Shown: positions 45,457-54,634 of the stretch, piece by piece
Position numbering within the stretch: position 1 is the first letter of the stretch
Layout of the letters: the number at the start of each line of letters is the position of its first letter
Assembly: GCF_000747525.1 (NCBI RefSeq)
Contig: NZ_CP009278.1
Location: 248,001 to 312,000 of the forward strand
Length of the DNA: 64,000 nt
Origin: Sphingobacterium sp. ML3W
GTDB taxonomy: Bacteria; Bacteroidota; Bacteroidia; Sphingobacteriales; Sphingobacteriaceae
Direction of reading: 5' to 3'
The notes under the pieces: model-generated
What the model was told of the DNA's origin: nothing
The model's database searches: none
The model's input: only the letters and a program-made list of their open reading frames with translations
Translations under genes and position numbers: made by a program

Positions 45457-46380
45457 TTATAAGTCAAATTCTCTAGATATAAATTTTAAAGATTGTTTCT
45501 TTTTCTTTGGCTCTATTTGTTTGTTATAAAATACAAAGTCATCTATTCCTAGTTTGTACCTTAATTCTTCAATCTGTTCACGAAATAAGGCAATATCTCC
45601 ATAGATTTCATTAAAAGAATTGACGGATTCCTTTTTTTTTATTAAACTCCATTTATCATCTATATTTATAGAACTTTTGAAACAAGCTCCGGCAAAGGCC
45701 AGACTAATCTTCGGGAGAACATTTAAGCGTTTTATATAAACTTCTCTTATTTGGTCAATCTTTAGAGCCATGGATTCTATTGTAAGATGTGGTGTATGAA
45801 AGAATGACAAACAGTAATTTAATCTCGATAACTGATAATCTTGGATTTCTTGTGGTAATGTAGTGCTTAAATACCATAGCTCAGGGAGTCTGCCGTCAAA
45901 TGGAGGGATTAAAAGTTCAGGTCTACTTTTAATCTCTTCAGAAGAGTGGCGATAATATTCCATTAATTGTTCAAAATTATGATTAAATTTTTGGGACTGT
46001 AACAGTAGGCCATTTGTCGATCCTGGAGCTAAAAGACGTTCAATCTCGGGCTCTATTCCTCCTTTCGCCAGTCCAAGATGAATCCTGTCTGGAAACAAAC
46101 TGCTAAGCATCTTATAATCTAACAAAGTCTTATAAACATTTCGATAAGACAATAATATTCCAGCTGTACCAATTGATATTCTATTTGTAGAGCCTGCTAA
46201 CAGTGGTAAAAGAATATCAGGATTATACCACTGCGATCTCGCTAAATAATGCTCGCCTATCCAAAATCTTGAAAATTTATATTTATCAGCTTGTTGTGCA
46301 TAAGGAATAATGTCATTGACAATGCTTTGTATCCCACTAAAAGATCCTAATTCCAATATACTGAGTGTTATTTTTCCCAT
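45457..46380 (-). CDS. LLM-class (luciferase-like) flavin-dependent oxidoreductase, MsnO8-like
   Basis: A 307-residue TIM-barrel flavoprotein of the bacterial luciferase family. It shows LSILELGSFSG at the start, KFSRFWIGEHY, LLPLLAGSTNRISIGTAGIL and FPDRIHLGLAKGG, all standard for this group. FMN or F420 chemistry is expected. It lies at the edge of the lanthipeptide cluster and reads away from it, separated by IS debris. LLM reductases can act as tailoring enzymes in lanthipeptide pathways, for example reducing dehydroalanine to D-alanine. A role in this cluster is inference from position. An unrelated oxidoreductase is equally possible. Confidence 0.8.
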   Translation of the reverse strand: MGKITLSILELGSFSGIQSIVNDIIPYAQQADKYKFSRFWIGEHYLARSQWYNPDILLPLLAGSTNRISIGTAGILLSYRNVYKTLLDYKMLSSLFPDRIHLGLAKGGIEPEIERLLAPGSTNGLLLQSQKFNHNFEQLMEYYRHSSEEIKSRPELLIPPFDGRLPELWYLSTTLPQEIQDYQLSRLNYCLSFFHTPHLTIESMALKIDQIREVYIKRLNVLPKISLAFAGACFKSSINIDDKWSLIKKKESVNSFNEIYGDIALFREQIEELRYKLGIDDFVFYNKQIEPKKKKQSLKFISREFDL

Positions 46381-46593
46381 AATTTTTAGATAGCTTCATT
46401 TGTAATTTAGTTCAAACAGATTAGTTAATATCTTAGTAAGGATTGAAAGTGTTCGAAAGATCCTCCCTCACTATATAGTAAAATATATTTGCTTGCTTTG
46501 AATTTTTATAAATATAATAAGTATTTCAACAAATTTATATTAAAGAAAAGGCGAATATTTGATACGTATTGCTTCTTAAATATTTGCCTTACA

Positions 46594-47548
46594 TCAATTA
46601 ACTACATAAAAAAAAAGAGAATACTTATCGTTATAATCAAAAGGATCAATCCATTCCCTTTTTAGTTTTCTCCAAAGGGTTTCGGCTACATTCAATTCCA
46701 GAAAATAAGTAGGCAGATTGAAAAAATAAAAATCTCTTTTGCGCCAACATTCAAGACGCTCTTTTACTTTTTTTCAATGATGAACTGAAGCATTATCCCA
46801 AACCACACAAGTTGGTTTATTGATTTCCAATGGTAAATTCTCGAAAAAATCAAATAAAAAATTAATGTCAATATTTCACTGAGTTACTCAAGAGTCATAT
46901 TCGTTATCCAGACTTATGACTCCCAAAACGTTGACTTTAAAACCCTCTTATATAGGAATACATACCTATTTATCTGGAAATTTCTAACCGTAAGGAACAT
47001 AATCTTCGCTACTAAAATGGCTCTCATCTCCATTATACAGATCGATATTCTGATTCTTTGAGAGCTTTTCCAATTCCAAAATCTGCTCTTTTTTAATTGC
47101 ATATAAAACGGTATTGGCACTCCCCTGGATATTGTTTTTATGCATTTGTACCGTGCGTCAAAGCATTTAAAAACCGCTGAAGTGTGATGTTTGAAAGCTG
47201 TATCCCACCTCTTTTTCTATTGTCAGCCTTAGCCACAGAGAGTCTTTATCTGTTACTTTTTACTGTTTCAATCACTAAATCCGTATCGTTTTCTTTGCTC
47301 AAAATGGACTTTCTTCCTCAAAAAGATTGTATCCGAATACTCTTAGCATTGAATTTTGCCGTCCAATTATTGACGCTCATCGAACAGATTTTTAAAATAT
47401 CGCGAACTTTCTGAGAACTTTGCTCTTCTGATTTCAATAAAATCAATTGGTAACGACTTCAAAAGAAATGATTCTTATCGCTCCGATAAGTTTTTTCTAA
47501 CTTTCTTTTTAATTCTTCGTCCAAAATTGACCGATTGCTTCTACCCAT
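46594..47548 (-). pseudogene. IS630-family transposase remnant
   Basis: Reading the minus strand from ATG at 47548 with several stops and frame changes gives MGRSNRSILDEELKRKLEK, a helix-turn-helix-like SRYQLILLKSEEQSSQKVRD, then DESHFSSEDYVPYG and finally LPTYFLELNVAETLWRKLKR before the end at 46594. This is the Tc1/mariner-like IS630 layout, including the NxxE tail motif. At least three in-frame stops (for example TGA after KNHFF) show that it is dead. It separates the oxidoreductase gene from the first glycosyltransferase. Confidence 0.75.
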
Positions 47549-47705
47549 TCTAAAATACAAAATTCTCTAATATATTTTAGAGGAAATACTTGAACTAATT
47601 AAGTTAAATGTATTTTGAAAGACTATTAATGAAATATTTTTTCATTTCTTCGATTAAATTCATTATTTTCAAAGCAAGATTAAAATTTATTGAAAAATTA
47701 ATTAT

Positions 47706-48338
47706 ATGATTCCAAAAATATTACATCAAATTGTTGGTAAAAAGTCTTCAGATTTGGTAAAGGAATGTATGGAAAGTTGGAGAAAGCTAACTAACTATGG
47801 CTTCGAAATAAAATACTGGGATGATGATAAATTGCTGGAGTTGATTGAACTTAGATACCCATCTGTTCTCAATACTTTCAAATCTGCAAGAAATCACGCA
47901 GAAGCGGCAGATATTGGGAGATACATTATCGTTTATAATGAAGGTGGATATTACTGCGATTGGGACATAAATTTGAATGATAAAGATCAATTTCTTGAAC
48001 TTGTACAGCAAACACCTTCAGGATATTTATTATTAGATCCAATCAATAACGTCCCAGCTGCCGAACATTTTTCTGGAACTAAAAATGAACCATTTCTTCT
48101 ATCTGTCATCAACGATATTGTTGAAACTTTTAATAGAGGAGAACAGGATCTAATGTTTACTCCCCAATATTCTGGTCCGTATAGGATGCTAAACTCTTTA
48201 TTAAGACATAAGAATTCTTTACAGGATCTTCTAAACGTAAAAGAGGTGTTCGAATATGATTACATAGAAGCAAAATCCGCGATCGAATTCCAGAAATCAG
48301 GAATAATGACTCATTATTGGGAGCATTCGTGGTTTTAA
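47706..48338 (+). CDS. GT32-like glycosyltransferase (DXD sugar-binding region)
   Basis: A 210-residue protein that begins MIPKILHQIVGKKSSDLVKE, the standard opening of OCH1/capsular-type GT32 enzymes. YWDDDKLLELIELRYP follows. The acceptor and metal region is AEAADIGRYIIVYNEGGYYC followed by DWDINLND, the DxD motif. It transfers a sugar from a nucleotide donor. At 210 residues it is short but contains the full GT32 core. It is the first gene of the plus-strand part of the cluster; the next glycosyltransferase starts 210 bases later. Confidence 0.82.
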   Translation: MIPKILHQIVGKKSSDLVKECMESWRKLTNYGFEIKYWDDDKLLELIELRYPSVLNTFKSARNHAEAADIGRYIIVYNEGGYYCDWDINLNDKDQFLELVQQTPSGYLLLDPINNVPAAEHFSGTKNEPFLLSVINDIVETFNRGEQDLMFTPQYSGPYRMLNSLLRHKNSLQDLLNVKEVFEYDYIEAKSAIEFQKSGIMTHYWEHSWF

Positions 48339-48548
48339 GTAATACGCTGTCAAAAATCATTCCTTTTGTTTTTTTTAATATAGATATTTTGGTCTATGGA
48401 TTTGTCCGTTAATACTTAAATAGTCCGAGGGACTAAAAATATTCAAAATGATTTAAGTGAAGATTACGAGTGACTTATAGCTAAATGAGAAACCTTTCTC
48501 TGTGTTGAATAAATAATTATTTCACTGACAAAAATAAAAATAATAGAC

Positions 48549-49667
48549 ATGATATTTCATCCTTCCGGATTAAGACAGGTTACTTTTGAAAGTAATGAAA
48601 AAGAAATTCAATTCCTAAGAACTCAATGGAAATTATATATGACTAATGTTCCAGATTATCCTAAATTTAAATATCGAGGAAAAGGAATTGTGTATACTGC
48701 AGGGGGAATTACATATACAATTTGTGCCTGGGTATCAATTTCTAGTCTAAGAAGCCAAGGATGTTTTCTTCCGATAGAATTGTGGTATATGGGTAATGAA
48801 TTATCTACAGAAATGATTTATTTGTTTAAATCTTTAGATGTTGAATGTAAAAATTTTCATGATTATGGCGTATTCGAAGCGAAAGGATTTATTCTTAAGC
48901 CACTTGCGATTCTCTATTCAAATTTCGAAGAAGTACTCTTTTTAGATGCGGATAATATTTGTTATGGATCTCCTGATACGCTATTTGAAGATAAAAAATA
49001 TAAGGAATTTGGAACAATTTTTTGGCCGGATTATTGGTATACTGGCGAAGATAATCCTATATGGAAAATAGTAAATTCTCCATACGATCAAATACATGAA
49101 CAGGAAAGCGGACAAATATTGATTAACAAAGCAAAATGCTGGAATGCACTGAATCTTTGTATACACTTCAATAAATTAGGTGATGAATATTATTATAAAA
49201 TGATTCTCGGTGATAAGGATACTTTTAAATTTGCTTGGATTGCTCTTGAAACAGAATTTTACATGGTTGAATATTATCCTGATTCTTGTGGTATAGTTTC
49301 TGAGGACGGAAATTTTTATGGAAATACAATTGTGCAATATAATTCAGAAGGAGAATTGTTTTTCCTCCACAAGAACTTATTAAAATGGGATATAACACTT
49401 GACTATGAAATTACCTGGCAACAAATCAAAAGTTTTAAACACGATGCGGAAATACAGCAAACTATCTTTGTTAAAAATAATACAGGTTTGATATCGCTTG
49501 ATTTAGTTGGAGATGTTGAACTAATAGATTTCAGGGAGAATTATGGGACAATTGAAGATAATTGCAATGTGCATTTAAGAAATTTGAGAAACTTGCCCGA
49601 ATTTTATCGTTTTGTCCAATATTCTCACTTTGCTACAAGACGATATTTGAATGGAATTAAATCTTAA
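48549..49667 (+). CDS. MNN1/GT71-like glycosyltransferase (putative)
   Basis: A 372-residue protein. GIVYTAGGITYTICAWVSIS and SSLRSQGCFLPIELWYMGNE are followed by KPLAILYSNFEEVLFLDADN, a nucleotide-sugar and metal DxD motif, and FGTIFWPDYW. This pattern belongs to the MNN1-type alpha-mannosyltransferase family (GT71) and its bacterial relatives; GT8-type is the main alternative. No signal peptide or membrane helix is seen, so it should act in the cytoplasm. Its sugar donor is unknown. It ends about 130 bases before the convergent GT2 gene. Confidence 0.7.
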   Translation: MIFHPSGLRQVTFESNEKEIQFLRTQWKLYMTNVPDYPKFKYRGKGIVYTAGGITYTICAWVSISSLRSQGCFLPIELWYMGNELSTEMIYLFKSLDVECKNFHDYGVFEAKGFILKPLAILYSNFEEVLFLDADNICYGSPDTLFEDKKYKEFGTIFWPDYWYTGEDNPIWKIVNSPYDQIHEQESGQILINKAKCWNALNLCIHFNKLGDEYYYKMILGDKDTFKFAWIALETEFYMVEYYPDSCGIVSEDGNFYGNTIVQYNSEGELFFLHKNLLKWDITLDYEITWQQIKSFKHDAEIQQTIFVKNNTGLISLDLVGDVELIDFRENYGTIEDNCNVHLRNLRNLPEFYRFVQYSHFATRRYLNGIKS

Positions 49668-49793
49668 CAAGCAGATGCGATATTTTTCTAATAGGAATTA
49701 AATCCACAATTTACTAAATCATACATCTCATAGCGTTTTAAAGCTTTGAGATGCTTTTGGATACCATTTATAGCAGGAATCTAAATTTTAAAT

Positions 49794-50993
49794 CTATAAA
49801 TTTAAAGACTTAGTGAACGGTATTTTATTGCGAATAATTTTTTCACCTAGGTACTGCTCCTCTCGATTAATATTATGATCGTTATTAGGATGGAGTCTAT
49901 ATTCATACAATACATTTTCAATAAATCGTATTCTGTCAAAACCAGCAATTTCCATAAGTGGAAATAACAAAGCCATGTCATATGGCATTTTCAAAAAGTC
50001 TAATTTCGAATTTTTCAGATGTATAAAGTTTGGATCTAGTCTTTGAAATTCTTTAAATAGTTTATAGCGAAATGTCCGTAAATGTGACACTTTCCATTCA
50101 CTTTTTCTTAACGTAGAAAAATCCTCAATAGAATACGCATTTCCTTCACAAATATAATTACCTAGGACTCTCACCGAACCATAAGTAAATAACAACGATT
50201 TATCATTGTATAGTTGATTAAGTATAGAAAACACATAATCGTGGGGAAGTTTATCATCAGCATCTATCAAACAAATAATATCGTCATCATCAAAGTCTTG
50301 ATTTAAAAGTGTATCAACTATGCCCTTAAGGGCAAACTGTCGTATTGTACTTTCATTTATAGAAAACCTGGAATCCGTTATATAATTGCGTACCCCGCCG
50401 TCTGTGGAAGCGTCGTCTATAAGATGAACTTTAAAATTGGAATACTTTTGTTTTACAATAGAAGAGATATATGGCTCTATAAATGTTGAGACGTTTCTAA
50501 AAGGTGAGATAACATGAATTTTAAACTTTTTAAAATTGTGGGAATTATGCGCTAAAATAGCGATTGAATGCGGAGCGAGATTTTTGCAAAATGATAGCCA
50601 ATCCTGGTTTTCCAGATTATCTATATGTTCTATTAGTGAAAGGGCGAAATTGAAAATAGGCCTAGTCAATATAAAAGAAGAGATCGATTTGATATCACAT
50701 ACTACTGCAATATTTTCATCAATCGATAATATCGACCCATATTCCACATCTATATAATATAGGTATATCTCTTGATCAACCAGATTAGTAATGATATCCT
50801 CCCAAGAAATCGACTTGGACAAGTTGTTTTCGTCATCATTTACTTTACAAAAAATAACGTCTTCTTCCATATCAATTGCCCAGAGAATTGAAGATTTCAA
50901 TTTATGAAGAATAGTTCGCATATTTTTTTGGTTTTGCCTCTCTTTGGATGGAGAATTAATAGCAGAACAGTTTAATTTAACTATTGGAATCAT
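49794..50993 (-). CDS. Family 2 glycosyltransferase with N-terminal extension
   Basis: A 399-residue protein. The GT2 core starts near residue 155 with FKIHVISPFRNVSTFIEPYI and SSIVKQKYSNFKVHLIDDAS, with the DXD motif in ICLIDADDKLPHDYVF at about residue 240. The first 150 residues are not part of a GT2 domain and resemble no family that I recognise. They may recruit the acceptor or a partner. It is transcribed toward the other two glycosyltransferase genes and away from the barrel gene; two palindromes lie just upstream of its start. Confidence 0.8.
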   Translation of the reverse strand: MIPIVKLNCSAINSPSKERQNQKNMRTILHKLKSSILWAIDMEEDVIFCKVNDDENNLSKSISWEDIITNLVDQEIYLYYIDVEYGSILSIDENIAVVCDIKSISSFILTRPIFNFALSLIEHIDNLENQDWLSFCKNLAPHSIAILAHNSHNFKKFKIHVISPFRNVSTFIEPYISSIVKQKYSNFKVHLIDDASTDGGVRNYITDSRFSINESTIRQFALKGIVDTLLNQDFDDDDIICLIDADDKLPHDYVFSILNQLYNDKSLLFTYGSVRVLGNYICEGNAYSIEDFSTLRKSEWKVSHLRTFRYKLFKEFQRLDPNFIHLKNSKLDFLKMPYDMALLFPLMEIAGFDRIRFIENVLYEYRLHPNNDHNINREEQYLGEKIIRNKIPFTKSLNL

Positions 50994-50999
50994 CTTATT

Positions 51000-51596
51000 A
51001 TTTAATTTTGTAGTGGATAAAGTATGCTGGTTTCAACATTTAGGTTAACCTAATACGCCTTTAGAATTCATGAATTCTAAAGTGAAAATTTTCTACCAAA
51101 GAGTGAATTTAAAGAGTAGGGTTTTTTAAGTAGAAATAATATAAACTATTTTGATATTGTATTTGTCTTACACTTACTCAAAACAAACATATGAATTCCG
51201 TTGCTAAATTAAAAGCTTTTTCTTCGCAGAGAAAAGATTGAAAATGGTTTTATGATATCTCATAATTACAATACCTTTATAAGAATATATTAAATAATCA
51301 TAAGAACAAAGTTTTTTGTAGTAAATTTTGTTAATTAATGTTAAGAATACATTCGATTGATATACTTAATAATAAGATTCTATAAAATATTATACCTTTG
51401 GGATTATTTTAAGATGTGCTTTTACTAGAGATTTAGACTGACTGTTATGAAACTCGATCTTTTATTTTTAATCCCAATATTACAGTACAAAAGATTGTTA
51501 AAGTCAAGTGGTTTGAAATTACCCATAGAGGGTCAATCAATAATTTTTTAGAATATTATAACCCTTCTCCTGCAAACATAACTTTACCAAAGAACT
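51000..51596. promoter_or_regulatory. 597-bp divergent region with two adjacent perfect palindromes
   Basis: TTAGGTTAACCTAA (51040-51053) is a 14-bp palindrome. Five bases later the half-site CTTTAGAATTCA is followed by its exact reverse complement (51059-51082), a 24-bp palindrome. Both lie 47-90 bases upstream of the minus-strand GT2 start and can serve as operators for it. A TACCTTTG -7-like element (51393-51400) is about 230 bases before the barrel gene. A 34-codon frame near 51447 has no support. No gene is seen. Confidence 0.5.
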
Positions 51597-54014
51597 TTGC
51601 TAGAAATAAATTATATGCAAAAAATAAAAATGATGAACAAAATTTTACTGCTGATACTTCTTAGCTGCGCTTCAATACAAACAACATTCGGACAAACGGT
51701 CAAGCATAGTTTAAAGGGGAAATTGTCGAACAATAATATTCCAATTTCTTCTTCTACAATTAAACTTAAGAACTTATTAAATGAGCAATTAGTTAATGGT
51801 GCCACTTCGAACGAAGAAGGTGATTTTAGTATCGATGGCATTTTATCAGGACAATTTTTACTTAGTATATCGTCTTTAGGATTTAACGAATATACGGACA
51901 CTTTAAAATTCTTAGGAGATATTGATCTAGGCACAATTAATCTAGATGAAAGTTCAGAATATATTGATGAAGTGACGGTTTCTGTAAATCGTCCCAAATT
52001 TCACAGAGAAAAAGACAGATTAATTATGGATCTCTCAAAAGAGATTGTAGGAGTAAGTTCTCTCGTTTTATTGAATAGGCTACCGGGTGTTTTTGTACTT
52101 GGAGAGTCGATTTCAATAAAAGGAGTCTCGGGCGGGCGAGTTATGGTTAACGGTAAATTAATTAACTTGTCTGGTGAAGATCTCATGCAATATCTTTCAA
52201 GTCTACGTTCAGAAGATATAGAATCAATCGAAGTGATATATCAGGCTTCTGCAAAATATGACGCCAGTGGCAGTGGGGGAATAATTAATATAAAGCTGCG
52301 AAAAAATATCGAAGAAGGGCTGAGTGGTCGGATAGGTCTAGACTATTCAAATGGAGTAGGTAAATTTCCTGGATACTCTCCTTCAACTTCCTTTCAATAT
52401 AAGAGGGGAAGATTTTCAACGAATTTAAACCTATCTTATTTAAAAGATAAGCAGTTTGAAAAATTAGACCAAAGTAGAAATATGCTTGATTCTTCGTTCT
52501 ACCTTGCGAATAATTATGATGAATCAATCTATAGGAAAAAAAATATCAGGTTTTCAACTAATTATGCGATCAGCGAAAGAATTAATATTGGAATTGAATA
52601 TACTGGAATGTTTAGTGAGCTAAGGGATACATTATCTTCAAATTCGCAATTACAGATGAAGGATAATATTAATTCTTTAGGTATCTTTTCGAGCTTGTCA
52701 AAAACAAATTTCTCCAATATAGGTTTAAATTACACTTGGGAGACAGATAGCTTAGGGTCAAAATTACAAATATTGAGTGATTTTGTCTATAATGGAAAAA
52801 GAAATAGAAATGAAACTATGAGTAGTCACTATCAGAACGAAACACATCTCTCTGATACTGCTTTTGTATTTTCAAATCCAAATAATGTTAAAATTATAAC
52901 TGGAGATTTAAAGTATGATAAGATAATAGGTAAGTCATCAGTTTTATCTTTGGGATCTAAAATATCAAATACTAAAATTGAGAATAACAATTCCTACGAA
53001 TTTCCAAATCTTAATAAAGCAGATTATAGTGAATTAAACTTTACTTATAATTACAATGAACTTATAACATCTGGTTACCTATTGCTAGAAACTAAATTTA
53101 AAGGAATTGATTTTAATCTAGGTGTAAGGATGGAAAATACAGAAGTAAAGGGTAAGGTTTCTGGAGCCAATCAGGACACGTCGATAACATCATCTTATTT
53201 AAACTTCTTTCCTTCATTTAGTAGTCAGTATGAGTGGGGAGAAAATGCTAAAAATGTCCTGATACTATCGGCCAATAGAAGAATAGACCGACCTTCGTAT
53301 CTGGAATTGAATCCTTATAGATATTTTATCGATAATTATACGACTCAAACTGGTAACCCATATCTGACTCCGCAATATACCACATCTGCTGATTTAGGAT
53401 ATCTTTTTAGGCAACGCTATTATCTCTCATTAGGAGTTTACAAAACGAAAGATATTATGAATCAAGTTTTTATTACTAATACTAATGATGCAACGATGCT
53501 TATAACAAAGCAAAATGCTGGTGAAAAGAATGGAATGAATTTGACTTTAAGTATACCACATGACTTTTTCCCTTGGTGGAATTCATATAATAATTTTCAA
53601 CTAAATAGGGCAAAGGTAAATTCATCTAACTTTTCATTTCTAAACAATTCATTTTTAATACAGACCAATCATGCCTTTTCCTTTCCGAAAAATTGGCAAG
53701 CGTCTTTGAATGCATTTTATACCAATGGAATGGTTGAAGGTAATATTGTTACTGATGATATTGCAAGTGTAGATTTAGCAATACAAAAGCGGACATTTAA
53801 GGATAAACTGCTTATAAAGGCGTCCGTAAGCGATTTATTTTATACCAGTGGTTATTCTGCAACTAGTCTCTATAATAACGATGTAATAAAAATAAAAAAG
53901 AGACATCAATCTAGGGTTTTCACAATTTCCTTATCTTATAATTTTAATTTCGGTCAGATTTTTGAATTTAAAGATGTAACCAAAAGCAATGATGATGAAA
54001 AAAATAGATTATAA
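51597..54014 (+). CDS. TonB-receptor-like outer-membrane barrel protein of the lanthipeptide region
   Basis: About 793-805 residues. The listed frame opens at a TTG; the more likely start is the ATG at 51630 or 51633 (MNKILLLILLSCASIQTTFG), which gives a proper signal peptide. A carboxypeptidase-like regulatory domain (about 22-110) follows, then a plug-like part (REKDRLIMDLSKEIVGVSSL and RLPGVFVLGESISIKGVSGG, later YDASGSGGIINIKLRKN) and a barrel of the outer_membrane_beta-barrel family. Position beside the precursor suggests export, uptake or self-protection for the peptide product. That is inference; the gene could be independent. Confidence 0.75.
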   Translation: MLEINYMQKIKMMNKILLLILLSCASIQTTFGQTVKHSLKGKLSNNNIPISSSTIKLKNLLNEQLVNGATSNEEGDFSIDGILSGQFLLSISSLGFNEYTDTLKFLGDIDLGTINLDESSEYIDEVTVSVNRPKFHREKDRLIMDLSKEIVGVSSLVLLNRLPGVFVLGESISIKGVSGGRVMVNGKLINLSGEDLMQYLSSLRSEDIESIEVIYQASAKYDASGSGGIINIKLRKNIEEGLSGRIGLDYSNGVGKFPGYSPSTSFQYKRGRFSTNLNLSYLKDKQFEKLDQSRNMLDSSFYLANNYDESIYRKKNIRFSTNYAISERINIGIEYTGMFSELRDTLSSNSQLQMKDNINSLGIFSSLSKTNFSNIGLNYTWETDSLGSKLQILSDFVYNGKRNRNETMSSHYQNETHLSDTAFVFSNPNNVKIITGDLKYDKIIGKSSVLSLGSKISNTKIENNNSYEFPNLNKADYSELNFTYNYNELITSGYLLLETKFKGIDFNLGVRMENTEVKGKVSGANQDTSITSSYLNFFPSFSSQYEWGENAKNVLILSANRRIDRPSYLELNPYRYFIDNYTTQTGNPYLTPQYTTSADLGYLFRQRYYLSLGVYKTKDIMNQVFITNTNDATMLITKQNAGEKNGMNLTLSIPHDFFPWWNSYNNFQLNRAKVNSSNFSFLNNSFLIQTNHAFSFPKNWQASLNAFYTNGMVEGNIVTDDIASVDLAIQKRTFKDKLLIKASVSDLFYTSGYSATSLYNNDVIKIKKRHQSRVFTISLSYNFNFGQIFEFKDVTKSNDDEKNRL

Positions 54015-54380
54015 AAGTGGAAGGCAGTTTTATAAATCTCATTCAAAGTTACGGTCAGTAAACGTGTGCCTATATCAGTGTAAATTTATTAAGATGAGCT
54101 ACGCAATGTTCGGACATCGCTAAATAATTTACAAATGAAAATTATTGTATCAAAAAAATTACAACATTAAAGTTAATAAATTTTCATTTTTTGTTTTTAG
54201 GAATTTATGCTTTAATGCACCTATAGGACTTTAAAATTGCTTATTTCTTTATTATCAATAATAAATAGATTAAATGTGTGGAAAATAATCTCAGAGAATA
54301 TAAATATTTTTTCTATATTAGAATAATCCACAAGATTAGTGGTAAGTAATATAATTATTTCTAACATTTAAATTTATCTT
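54015..54380. other. 366-bp leader region upstream of the lanthipeptide precursor
   Basis: Very AT-rich with no gene. It must hold the promoter of the biosynthetic operon, but no TTG-N19-TAnnTTTG match was found. The start region TTTAAATTTATCTT sits directly before the precursor ATG. Confidence 0.4.
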
Positions 54381-54548
54381 ATGAAAAATCAAGAGAAAAA
54401 AAAGCTTGTTCTAAACAAAAGAAAAATTGCAAATTTGTCTAATGACGAATTAAGCAACTTGTACGGTGGTAATGCTGCTCCACAAAAGATAAGTATCTAT
54501 ACTTCAGCGATTTCTATTAACCCTAGAACAACTAGTAATAGATGCTAA
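54381..54548 (+). CDS. Class I lanthipeptide precursor (LanA), GG leader
   Basis: A 55-residue peptide, MKNQEKKKLVLNKRKIANLS followed by NDELSNLYGG. The leader has the Bacteroidota class I lanthipeptide pattern (LxLNKxxIANLS, then a GG cleavage site at residues 29-30). The 25-residue core begins NAAPQK and contains seven Ser/Thr (S38, T41, S42, S45, T50, T51, S52) and a single Cys, at the C-terminal residue 55. One (methyl)lanthionine ring is therefore the maximum. Downstream LanB and LanC and the C39-ABC exporter match this precursor. No second precursor was found in the cluster. The assignment rests on leader, core and context together. Confidence 0.85.
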   Translation: MKNQEKKKLVLNKRKIANLSNDELSNLYGGNAAPQKISIYTSAISINPRTTSNRC

Positions 54549-54561
54549 TTGAACTGTGAAG

Positions 54562-54606
54562 AATATCGTCATGTTTCTGTTGTTATAATTGCAACATGAC
54601 GATATT
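54562..54606 (+). terminator. Hairpin between precursor gene and biosynthetic genes (attenuator-like)
   Basis: AATATCGTCATGTT and AACATGACGATATT are perfect complements around a 17-base loop, followed by a short T stretch (TTTTCT). It is 14 bases after the precursor stop. Partial termination or RNA stabilisation here would make more precursor than enzyme. Confidence 0.65.
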
Positions 54607-54634
54607 TTCTAGTCCTTACCCATTCCTTCTTATT

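Noticed and set aside
54596..54634. Earlier ATG start for the LanC-like gene
   Set aside because: It would start inside the hairpin stem and add 13 residues without similarity; the ATG at 54635 is more plausible.
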